Positions 1 to 6,006 of a stretch of 6,319 nt of DNA are shown piece by piece. Under the pieces are notes generated by a model, which was not told where the DNA came from, ran no database searches, and saw nothing but the letters and a program-made list of their open reading frames with translations. The position numbers and the translations under genes are program-made. Each line of letters starts with the position of its first letter. Positions within the stretch are counted from its first letter, which is position 1. This stretch comes from Calditrichota bacterium (GTDB taxonomy: Bacteria > Zhuqueibacterota > Zhuqueibacteria > Zhuqueibacterales > Geothermadaptataceae). Location: positions 1-6,319 of the forward strand of contig QQUM01000710.1 of NCBI GenBank assembly GCA_008501545.1. The letters are read 5' to 3'.

Positions 1-17
1 TTTAAAAAATACAATTC

Positions 18-116
18 ATGTTGCAAATAGCGTGCCGGTACCGGCGTTCGTCCCGGGAAATCTGGATCAAATTGGTTTGGCATCCTTTGCCTGAAATCTG
101 TATCTTCATCTGCTGA
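18..116 (+). other. 32-codon open frame in the leader region, probably not a gene
   Basis: An ATG-initiated frame of 32 codons ends at TGA in the upstream region of the phosphoesterase gene. Its product would begin MLQIACRYRR and end EICIFIC. There is no purine-rich ribosome-binding sequence ahead of the ATG (the preceding bases are A/T-rich, ending acaattc), and the composition shows no recognisable domain. I list it only because it is the longest ATG-started frame lying wholly inside this leader. Chance is the more likely explanation. Confidence 0.08.
34..45. repeat. 12-bp perfect palindrome GCCGGTACCGGC
   Basis: The bases GCCGGTACCGGC are self-complementary over all 12 positions. The palindrome sits about 170 bases before the start of the phosphoesterase gene in otherwise non-coding sequence. 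It could be an operator half-pair or the tip of an RNA structure, but no second copy is seen nearby and no regulator family can be named from it. Confidence 0.35.
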
Positions 117-153
117 AGAAAAGAAGAGATGGCCCGAAAACCAAATGGTTTTC
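103..153. repeat. Two small hairpin-capable inverted repeats in the leader of the phosphoesterase gene
   Basis: TCTTCA (103-108) pairs with TGAAGA (114-119) around a 5-base loop, and GAAAACC (136-142) pairs with GGTTTTC (147-153) around the loop AAAT. Neither is followed by a T-run, so neither looks like an intrinsic terminator of an upstream gene. They could fold in the 5' untranslated RNA of the phosphoesterase gene. No confident -35/-10 promoter could be picked out of bases 1-215. Confidence 0.3.
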
Positions 154-204
154 CTGTAACAATATGAACATCCGAAAATTACTCGCAAATTCATTTCAAA
201 ACGT

Positions 205-208
205 GGAG
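205..208 (+). promoter_or_regulatory. Ribosome-binding site for the phosphoesterase gene
   Basis: GGAG lies 7 bases before the ATG at 216, a normal Shine-Dalgarno position. It supports 216 rather than the in-frame ATG at 234 (residue 7) as the start. Starting at 216 also gives the signal peptide its short N-region containing an arginine. Confidence 0.7.
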
Positions 209-215
209 CGAAATT

Positions 216-2762
216 ATGGTACTGTCGAGAAACATGATTCCTGCCCTGTTTGTTGTATTGGCTGTGCTCATTTCTGTCCCGGCTACTAAATCTCAGGAAA
301 AAGCGAAGCACATCAAAGTGGGACCGCAACCTGACGGCAGTGTGCTGGTGCCGACCAACCAATTATTACGCCCTGCCGGCTTCCAGGTGCAATTCCCCGG
401 CCGGCCAGTCGATCTGGCGCTGATCGACGATCAGAAATTGCTCGTCGTAAAAAACAGGAAATCGCTCGATCTTATCCGCATAAAAGACCGGACAATCTTG
501 CAGTCATTGGCCTTGAAAAAGCGAGGCAGCTCGTTTACCGGCCTTTGTGCTGCAGCGGATGGACGCACACTCTATATGACGGATGCAACGGATCGAATTC
601 ACATTGCTGCGTTAGATGACAATCTTGTTTTGCACTGGAAAGGCGTCATCAACTTACCCCATCCGGTCATCGGCGGTGATGCTGTTCCGGGTGGATTGAC
701 GTTGGACGAACAAGCGAATAAAATCTACGTCACTTTGAGCCGTAACAATTCCCTGGCTGTGGTCGATTTGACAGATACAACCGTACACGAAATTCCGGTG
801 GGAATCGCCCCTTACGAGGTCGTTCTCGCATCGGCTTCGAAAGCCTATGTGAGCAATTGGGGCGGGCGCAGACCGCAAAAAGGTGAATCCACGTACAATA
901 CATCCGGCAGTCAGGTGCTGGTCGATCCCAAAACCGGTATTGCCAATAACGGGACTGTTTCGGTAGTCGACCTGACCTCAAAACAACAAGTCAAAAGTAT
1001 TGCAGTGGGATTGCATCCAAGTGGTTTGCTGCTCAGTCCGGACAGCACACGGCTGTTTGTCGCCTGCGCGAACAGCGATATCGTTTCTGTGATCAATACA
1101 AGTACCGATGAAGTGATTGAAGAAATTTCCGTTCGCTCGAAAAGCAATTTGCCATTTGGTAGCGCCCCCAATGCCCTGGCAATTTCCCCGGACGGGCGCT
1201 ATCTGTACGTGGCCAATGGGACCGACAACGCGATTTGCGTCGTGCAGCCTGGTAAACCCAGTGCTGTGGTTGGATACATACCCACTGGCTGGTATCCTGC
1301 GTCGGTTATCCTGAACAATAACGCAAACTTTTTGTTCGTGGCGAACGCAAAAGGCATCGGTTCGCGGAACCAGCGTACGCACAGAGCCGGATATAATACA
1401 CACGATCATATGGGAACGGTTTCAATAATTCCGATGCCGGATAAGAAAAGCCTGGCAGATATGACAAAAATTGTACACGAGAATAACACGTTTGTACAAA
1501 AGCTTGTCGCGAGCACGCCGCGAAATAAATCAGCAAGCAAAGTGCCTGTTCCGCAGGTGCCGACACACGTCTCCCACTTTGAACACGTGGTTTATATCAT
1601 CAAAGAAAACCGAACCTACGATCAGGTCTTTGGTGATCTACCGCAGGGAAATGGCGATCCTGATCTCGTGCACTTCGGGCGTGACGTCACGCCGAATCAT
1701 CACAAACTGGCGGAAACCTATGTTTTAATGGATAATTATTACTGCAGTGGCATTCTCAGCGCAGACGGGCACCAGTGGACCAACGAAGCCTATGTGACCG
1801 ATTATATCGAAAAATTCTTTGGTGATTTCACCCGCAGCTATCCTTACGACGGCGATGATGCACTGGCGTATGCGAGCAGTGGTTTTATCTGGGATAACGT
1901 TTTAAAACACGGGTTGACATTTCGTGATTATGGCGAATTTGTGGATGCCGTGATTGAACCGAAAAATGCGACCTTCACGGAGATTTATCAGGATTTTCTC
2001 AACGGGACCAACAAAATAAAAATCCGGGCGAAGGCCAATCTGCCGCAACTTGAACCCTATCTGTGTCCGACCTTTGTGGGCTTCCCCAATAAAGTGCCGG
2101 ATGTTTACCGTGCTGCGGAGTTCATAAAAGAATTAAAGGCCTTCGAAAAAGAAAACAATTTCCCCAACTTTATCATCATGCTCCTGCCCAACGATCACAC
2201 ATCCGGAACGCGTCCGGGCAGACCGACACCGCGGGCTGCTGTTGCAGACAATGATTTGGCGCTGGGTCGGATTGTGGAGGCGATTTCGCACAGTAAATTC
2301 TGGAAAGAAACCTGCATTTTTGTCACCGAAGATGATCCGCAGGCAGGACTGGATCATGTGGACGGTCACCGCACCGTTGGATTGGTAATCAGCCCGTATA
2401 CGAAGCGAGGTGAAGTTATTTCTACCTATTATTCGCAAATCAACATGATGCGCACGATGGAGAACATTCTCGGCCTGCCACCGATGAACCAATTCGATCT
2501 CGCTGCAGAGCCGATGGTGGACTGCTTCACGGACAAACCGGATTTTACTCCGTACAAAGCATTGCCCAGCAACATCCCTCTCGACGAATTGAATCCGGCC
2601 CTTGGCAGCCTGGAAGGCGACGCGCTTTACTGGGCGAAAAAATCCATGGAACAGGATCTGGATGACCTGGATCGAATCGAAGAAGATACGTTTAATCGCA
2701 TTATCTGGCATGCGGTGAAAGGGTATGATGTGCCGTATCCGGAGCTGTCTGTGAAAGATTGA
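216..2762 (+). CDS. Secreted YVTN beta-propeller / phosphoesterase (acid phosphatase-phospholipase C family) fusion protein
   Basis: An exported two-domain protein of 848 residues. Residues 1-26 form a signal peptide: MVLSRN, then a hydrophobic stretch to about residue 21, with a likely signal-peptidase cut near VPATKS. Residues about 55-405 form a beta-propeller with YVTN-like strands: IYVTLSRNNS (170), AYVSNWGG (210), LFVACANSD (280), LYVANGTDN (330) and LFVANAKG (373). It carries the VDPKTGIANNGTVSVVDL insertion (237-253) familiar from the 'YncE family/phosphoesterase' fusions. Residues about 455-770 match the phosphoesterase family (Pfam PF04185-like, alkaline phosphatase clan): ENRTYD at 464-469 with Thr466 or Thr467-region as nucleophile site, ADGHQW at 516-521, NDHTSG at 659-664, TEDD at 704-707 and HVDGHR at 714-719 as probable metal and phosphate ligands. 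The likely role is hydrolysis of a phosphate ester or phospholipid in the periplasm or outside the cell; the substrate cannot be told. It stands alone, with a 205-base gap to the next gene. The domain calls are firm; the enzymatic specificity is inferred. Confidence 0.9.
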   Translation: MVLSRNMIPALFVVLAVLISVPATKSQEKAKHIKVGPQPDGSVLVPTNQLLRPAGFQVQFPGRPVDLALIDDQKLLVVKNRKSLDLIRIKDRTILQSLALKKRGSSFTGLCAAADGRTLYMTDATDRIHIAALDDNLVLHWKGVINLPHPVIGGDAVPGGLTLDEQANKIYVTLSRNNSLAVVDLTDTTVHEIPVGIAPYEVVLASASKAYVSNWGGRRPQKGESTYNTSGSQVLVDPKTGIANNGTVSVVDLTSKQQVKSIAVGLHPSGLLLSPDSTRLFVACANSDIVSVINTSTDEVIEEISVRSKSNLPFGSAPNALAISPDGRYLYVANGTDNAICVVQPGKPSAVVGYIPTGWYPASVILNNNANFLFVANAKGIGSRNQRTHRAGYNTHDHMGTVSIIPMPDKKSLADMTKIVHENNTFVQKLVASTPRNKSASKVPVPQVPTHVSHFEHVVYIIKENRTYDQVFGDLPQGNGDPDLVHFGRDVTPNHHKLAETYVLMDNYYCSGILSADGHQWTNEAYVTDYIEKFFGDFTRSYPYDGDDALAYASSGFIWDNVLKHGLTFRDYGEFVDAVIEPKNATFTEIYQDFLNGTNKIKIRAKANLPQLEPYLCPTFVGFPNKVPDVYRAAEFIKELKAFEKENNFPNFIIMLLPNDHTSGTRPGRPTPRAAVADNDLALGRIVEAISHSKFWKETCIFVTEDDPQAGLDHVDGHRTVGLVISPYTKRGEVISTYYSQINMMRTMENILGLPPMNQFDLAAEPMVDCFTDKPDFTPYKALPSNIPLDELNPALGSLEGDALYWAKKSMEQDLDDLDRIEEDTFNRIIWHAVKGYDVPYPELSVKD

Positions 2763-2848
2763 TTTTGTAACGGGTTAGATTTAAAGATCAGAAGTTTTCA
2801 TAAAAAAGAAAACCGCCTCGCATTTTTTGAATTTATATCTAATTTAGG

Positions 2849-2866
2849 TTGTGATCATTATTGCAA
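2849..2866. promoter_or_regulatory. Possible CRP/FNR-type operator TTGTGA-N6-TTGCAA
   Basis: TTGTGA and TTGCAA are separated by six bases. The left half and spacing match the CRP-type consensus TGTGA-N6-TCACA exactly. The right half keeps only T, C, A, A of TCACAA, so the dyad is imperfect. It lies about 100 bases before the operon's first start codon, a plausible activator or repressor position. One site judged by eye is weak evidence. Confidence 0.2.
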
Positions 2867-2933
2867 ACCGGCACCATGCACATTACATAAAAGGATTGAT
2901 TAGAAGAATACACAAAAACGCAAAACGGGGGGG

Positions 2934-2955
2934 AGATTGCAAGGAAGTGCAATCT
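2934..2955 (+). promoter_or_regulatory. 8-bp hairpin presenting an AGGAAG Shine-Dalgarno sequence in its loop
   Basis: AGATTGCA (2934-2941) is perfectly complementary to TGCAATCT (2948-2955), enclosing the loop AGGAAG (2942-2947). In RNA this is an 8-bp stem whose six-base loop is the best ribosome-binding sequence upstream of the operon. The loop is 10 bases from the ATG at 2958 and 20 from the ATG at 2968, so it favours the former. Such an element could limit or tune ribosome access, for instance by temperature, protein binding or transcript processing. A terminator is unlikely: the stem is only moderately G+C-rich and only TTT follows. Confidence 0.5.
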
Positions 2956-2957
2956 TT

Positions 2958-3020
2958 ATGTTGAAAAATGCAGAGTTACAAATGCAGGGGACTCCTTTCA
3001 AAGAAATGCCTGGTTATTGA
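2958..3020 (+). CDS. Candidate 20-codon leader peptide or frameshifted start overlapping the unknown gene
   Basis: An ATG frame of 20 codons, MLKNAELQMQ GTPFKEMPGY then TGA, overlaps the first 53 bases of the 271-codon gene in a different frame. It has the better-spaced Shine-Dalgarno sequence (AGGAAG, 10 bases away). It lacks a double-glycine site, cysteines and a hydrophobic segment, so it does not look like a standard exported precursor. Three readings fit: a translated leader coupled to the next gene; the true N-terminus of the 271-residue protein, joined by a +1 shift around 2998-3018 (natural or a sequencing indel), giving roughly MLKNAELQMQGTPF then KKCLVIDDD; or chance. The prfB-like context TAT TGA C is present at the stop, but without the close upstream Shine-Dalgarno stimulator known from prfB. 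Confidence 0.25.
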   Translation: MLKNAELQMQGTPFKEMPGY

Positions 3021-3783
3021 CGACGACGCTTTTCTTGCCGACCAAGCTCACCTTCTCTCAAATTTTGATTTCCACGACTTGCACAACTTCAAACCCAATG
3101 GACAAGCTGTAATTTTTTCAATTATTCCGGAAAATACAAAAGCAGCTTTCAACATGTTCAAACATCTGGAGCCTCAATACCGGAATCGCAGTATCATAAC
3201 ATATCGTGGCAGCATAAAAAGGGGAATCACGAAAGAAGTAAACCTCGTTCGACTTCTGACACGCTCCAGAATGGTCCATATCCCGTGGTGCAATAATTTT
3301 GTTTATGCACATTGGTTACGGTTGCTTGCAGGGGATGCTGATGTGCATGTTTTTCCGCAGTATTTTTTTTCAACCTGTCATGATAGCAATTTGGAAATTG
3401 AACTGCAAAAATGGACTGATGCCTTTGCTCATCTTAAAATAGATTTGCTGTTAACCGATGATAAAAAATCCTTTATAAACTGCGCGTGGCTTGAAAATCA
3501 TTTGGGCATTTTCGGCACAGACTTGTGGAGAAGTAGCATACGATTATTTGGCGTGCCTCCGGGAAAAGTCATGCGAACATGCCGTATCTTTATCCTTTTT
3601 GTTGAATGCATGCGAAGAGAAATGAATTATTATGAAAGGTACGGCAAGCGCCGCTCCGCCTTGCCTGACATGCCAGGGGATTTTCGAAGAAGTCTGCAAC
3701 GGGTTTTCGGCGTGAGTTATTCAGAAATCTGGAAAAAGAATTGTTTCAATTCTACTCTCAGGATGGAAAATTTATTCATTTAA
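2968..3783 (+). CDS. Hypothetical protein, first full-length gene of the C39 exporter operon
   Basis: A 271-residue protein that I do not recognise. It appears soluble: there is no signal peptide and no clear membrane helix; the most hydrophobic patch, RIFILFVECM at 206-215, is too short. Residues 14-24 (CLVIDDDAFLA) resemble the first strand and acidic cluster of a response-regulator receiver domain, but the later conserved Thr/Ser and Lys positions could not be located, so the similarity may be superficial. Residues 46-135 alternate predicted strands and helices (QAVIFSIIPEN, RSIITYRGS, RMVHIPWCNN, ADVHVFPQYFF), suggesting an alpha/beta fold. Eight cysteines are scattered (6, 14, 108, 137, 172, 205, 214, 259) without a CxxC or CxxxCxxC cluster, so it is not a radical SAM enzyme. 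The C-terminus is basic and Arg/Lys-rich (216-246). The ATG at 2968 is the first possible start because a TGA lies two codons upstream, yet its ribosome-binding site is badly spaced at 20 bases. Only 27 bases separate it from the exporter gene, so a shared transcript and a role in peptide maturation, immunity or regulation are inferred. Confidence 0.75.
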   Translation: MQSYKCRGLLSKKCLVIDDDAFLADQAHLLSNFDFHDLHNFKPNGQAVIFSIIPENTKAAFNMFKHLEPQYRNRSIITYRGSIKRGITKEVNLVRLLTRSRMVHIPWCNNFVYAHWLRLLAGDADVHVFPQYFFSTCHDSNLEIELQKWTDAFAHLKIDLLLTDDKKSFINCAWLENHLGIFGTDLWRSSIRLFGVPPGKVMRTCRIFILFVECMRREMNYYERYGKRRSALPDMPGDFRRSLQRVFGVSYSEIWKKNCFNSTLRMENLFI

Positions 3784-3792
3784 ACAATAAAA

Positions 3793-3801
3793 AAGGGGCG
3801 G
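3793..3801 (+). promoter_or_regulatory. Ribosome-binding site for the C39 ABC exporter
   Basis: The purine-rich run AAGGGGCGG ends 9 bases before the ATG at 3811. It falls within the 27-base gap after the preceding gene, which supports independent initiation within one transcript. Confidence 0.6.
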
Positions 3802-3810
3802 ATTTGTAAT

Positions 3811-6006
3811 ATGTTGAAGTTTGTTCTTCCTTTTCTAAAAAAATATCCTGTCGTACGCCAATACGACCAAATCGATTGTGGCCCAGCATCATTGCTCAGC
3901 GTTCTTAAACATTATGGCGGGAACAGCAATATAGTCCATATCCGTGAATTAACCCAAACTGATGCCTCCGGTACCAATATGCTTGGTCTTGTCCGGGCTG
4001 CTGAGACGCTGGGCTTTCAAGCATATGGGGCAACGGGTGAATATGAAGATCTGATGAAGGAACAAATGCCGTGCATAGCCCATGTCGTATTGGATAACGG
4101 ACTGCAACATTTTATAGTCGTTTATAAAGTCACTCATAAATTTGTTCTTGTCGGCGATCCGGGAGCCGGACTCATAAGGCTGACGAAAGATGAGTTTCTA
4201 ACTATTTGGCAGCAGAAAGTTGTTCTGCTTTTAAAACCTGGTGAGCATCTTTTCAAAAAATCACCTCCCAACTGGTTTAATTGGATCTGGACATTTTTTA
4301 AAAAAGAAGAATCCTGGCTCTATCAAACCTTGTTTCTCGGCATTATTGCCACTGCACTTGGACTCCTGGTTGCTTTATTTGTTCAATGGCTAGTCGACCG
4401 GTTTATTCCGGAGAATAATTTATATAAAATAATAATAACGAGTGTCTTTCTTCTTGTCCTGCAACTGATTAAAGCGGGGACAGGCTACCTGCGGCAACGC
4501 TTTCTTGTTGAACTCAACAAACGCGTTAACCTCAATTTGAATACCGAATTTCTAAGTCATCTTTTTCATTTGCCTTTGCGCTTTTTCAAGTCGCGTAAAA
4601 AAGGTGATATCACCGCAAGAATCAATGACAGCATCCGCATTCAAATGGCATTGCTGAACTTTTTTAGTGTTTCCGTCATCGATGGATTGATTATTCTGGG
4701 TTCCTTCGTCCTGCTTTTTTTCCTTGCTGCCCCATTGGGCTGGCTTGCTGTGTTTACGCTGCCGCTTTATGCTGTGCTTCTGTACATCGCGACCAACAAA
4801 ATTAAAATGCAGCAGAATGAAACGATGAAAAGCTACGCACAAGTTGAAGCATTTTATTTTGATAGCCTTGATGGCATTGATGAGATAATCAGTTTTAATA
4901 CATCGACATTTTTTGCCAGGACGAATAAACTCATCTTTAAAAATTTCCAGCAAAAAACAGCACGATTGGGCTTAACACAAGCAGCTATTTCAGCAACGGC
5001 AGAACTGACTTCCGGTATTCTTATCGTTACAGCGCTTGGATTTGGCGCAACCCTTGTAATGAACAACACATTAATGCTTGGGCAAATGATGGCTTCTTAC
5101 TCGCTTCTTGCGAATATGCTACCGGCGATTAATCGCTTGGTGGGAGCCAATATTTCATTGCAAGGCGCTTCAATTGCTATTCAACGGCTGTTTGATATGT
5201 TACTTGTTGAAAAGGAACAAAACAGCGGCGAAAAAAACTTTGCGATGAAGAAAGGAATACGGATAAAAAATCTACACTTCAAATGGCCGAAAGGGGGTGC
5301 ACTATTTAATGATTTAACCATGTCGATTCCATGTGGTCACATGACTTCCATTTGGGGAAAAAGTGGTGCGGGGAAAAGCACGCTCGCTCAGATTTTACAA
5401 CGAAAATACAATATTGCCAATGGCGATATATTCGTTGACGATGTTCCTATCCGGGAAATGAATCTGAATTCATTGCGAAAAAATGTTTCTGTTATACCGC
5501 AAAATATAAAAATATTTAATGGTTCTATCCTGGAAAATATACTTATTGGGCGTGAAATCACTGATATGCATTATGTGCAGGATAGAATAGAACAGTATAA
5601 TCTGGATGCGTTTTTTCGTCGATTCCCATTCGGGTTGCATACCCGGATTGGTGAAGATGGACAACAACTTTCAGGTGGTGAAAAACAAGTGCTCGGCCTT
5701 GTGCGGGCATTGCTGGACGAACCATCCATGTTGATTGTCGACGAAGGCCTTAATGCAATAGATATTGAAATTGAGCATCTCGTTTTTACAACACTTAGAG
5801 CTTTCGCAAAGCAGCATGCAGTTCTTCTTATTTCCCATAATTTGCAGACTCTGGTAAAAACGGATGTACTCCATATGCTGGAAAATGGACAAATAGCCGC
5901 AAGTGGAAAACCTGCAGAGCTTATTCGGTCAGACAAGCAGTTTAGAATGCTTTGGCAAACACAGCAGCCGGCCATTGCGATAAACGGGAAGGGAGTCCAG
6001 GTATGA
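3811..6006 (+). CDS. Peptidase C39-containing ABC exporter (bacteriocin/RiPP-type leader-cleaving transporter)
   Basis: A complete 731-residue peptidase-containing ABC transporter, the usual length for the family. Residues 1-145 form the C39 cysteine protease domain: Gln20 (oxyanion hole), Cys23 in QIDCGPASL, His100 in LQHFIVVYKV and Asp116 in VGDPG are all present, so it should be catalytically active. Residues about 168-445 form the transmembrane domain, with six likely helices near 170-195, 205-222, 287-307, 311-328, 397-417 and 424-441. Residues 483-715 form the ATPase: Walker A GKSGAGKST (516-524), Q-loop Gln564, signature LSGGE (620-624), Walker B MLIVDE (640-645) with catalytic Glu645, and H-loop His676. 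The D-loop reads EGLNAID instead of the usual EATSALD. Family knowledge: the homodimer sits in the inner membrane, cuts a leader after a Gly-Gly-type site and exports the peptide, in Gram-negative cells together with an HlyD-type adaptor and a TolC-type channel. No substrate or adaptor is seen in the window. The downstream gene overlaps its stop by ATGA. Confidence 0.95.
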   Translation: MLKFVLPFLKKYPVVRQYDQIDCGPASLLSVLKHYGGNSNIVHIRELTQTDASGTNMLGLVRAAETLGFQAYGATGEYEDLMKEQMPCIAHVVLDNGLQHFIVVYKVTHKFVLVGDPGAGLIRLTKDEFLTIWQQKVVLLLKPGEHLFKKSPPNWFNWIWTFFKKEESWLYQTLFLGIIATALGLLVALFVQWLVDRFIPENNLYKIIITSVFLLVLQLIKAGTGYLRQRFLVELNKRVNLNLNTEFLSHLFHLPLRFFKSRKKGDITARINDSIRIQMALLNFFSVSVIDGLIILGSFVLLFFLAAPLGWLAVFTLPLYAVLLYIATNKIKMQQNETMKSYAQVEAFYFDSLDGIDEIISFNTSTFFARTNKLIFKNFQQKTARLGLTQAAISATAELTSGILIVTALGFGATLVMNNTLMLGQMMASYSLLANMLPAINRLVGANISLQGASIAIQRLFDMLLVEKEQNSGEKNFAMKKGIRIKNLHFKWPKGGALFNDLTMSIPCGHMTSIWGKSGAGKSTLAQILQRKYNIANGDIFVDDVPIREMNLNSLRKNVSVIPQNIKIFNGSILENILIGREITDMHYVQDRIEQYNLDAFFRRFPFGLHTRIGEDGQQLSGGEKQVLGLVRALLDEPSMLIVDEGLNAIDIEIEHLVFTTLRAFAKQHAVLLISHNLQTLVKTDVLHMLENGQIAASGKPAELIRSDKQFRMLWQTQQPAIAINGKGVQV
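5989..5995 (+). promoter_or_regulatory. Ribosome-binding site for the downstream membrane protein
   Basis: AAGGGAG lies inside the end of the exporter gene, 7 bases before the ATG at 6003. It is a near-consensus site that favours 6003 over the second in-frame ATG at 6009. Confidence 0.75.

Larger units (their letters stand above)
2763..2967. other. Intergenic region before the exporter operon
   Basis: These 205 bases separate the phosphoesterase gene from the exporter operon. There is no strong intrinsic terminator: the only dyad after the stop, GTTTTC (2794-2799) with GAAAAC (2808-2813), is A/T-rich, and the T6 run at 2823-2828 begins 10 bases after it. A weak promoter could use TTGCAA (2861-2866) as -35, but no good -10 lies at the proper distance; TACATA at 2884 and CATAAA at 2886 are poor. 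A G7 run at 2927-2933 precedes the hairpin described separately. No double-glycine precursor peptide is encoded on either strand here; ATG-started frames are at most about 14 codons, apart from the one beginning at 2958. Confidence 0.5.

Noticed and set aside
164..286. 40-codon ATG frame starting MNIRKLLANSFQ and ending in a Cys-rich tail, overlapping the phosphoesterase start
   Set aside because: No ribosome-binding sequence precedes it, and its Cys-rich tail is the signal-peptide coding region read in another frame.
2133..2711. 192-codon minus-strand open frame
   Set aside because: It lies wholly inside the phosphoesterase gene, opposite conserved catalytic motifs, and its translation resembles no protein family; it is a shadow of the coding strand.
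2794..2828. Possible terminator after the phosphoesterase gene (GTTTTC/GAAAAC dyad and T6 run)
   Set aside because: The stem is A/T-rich with an 8-base loop, and the T-run begins 10 bases after the stem rather than directly, so it does not fit an intrinsic terminator.
2763..2903. In-frame continuation after the phosphoesterase TGA, 46 codons ending in a Cys-rich stretch (GCDHYCKPAPC)
   Set aside because: It contains no ATG, GTG or TTG start in this frame. Reading through the TGA would need stop suppression or selenocysteine insertion, for which there is no evidence. The phosphoesterase is already full length.
2998..3022. prfB-like programmed +1 frameshift at TAT TGA C
   Set aside because: The stimulatory Shine-Dalgarno-like AGGGGA (2986-2991) is about 26 bases upstream rather than a few, and the Tyr tRNA would pair poorly in the shifted frame; kept only as one reading of the overlapping frames.
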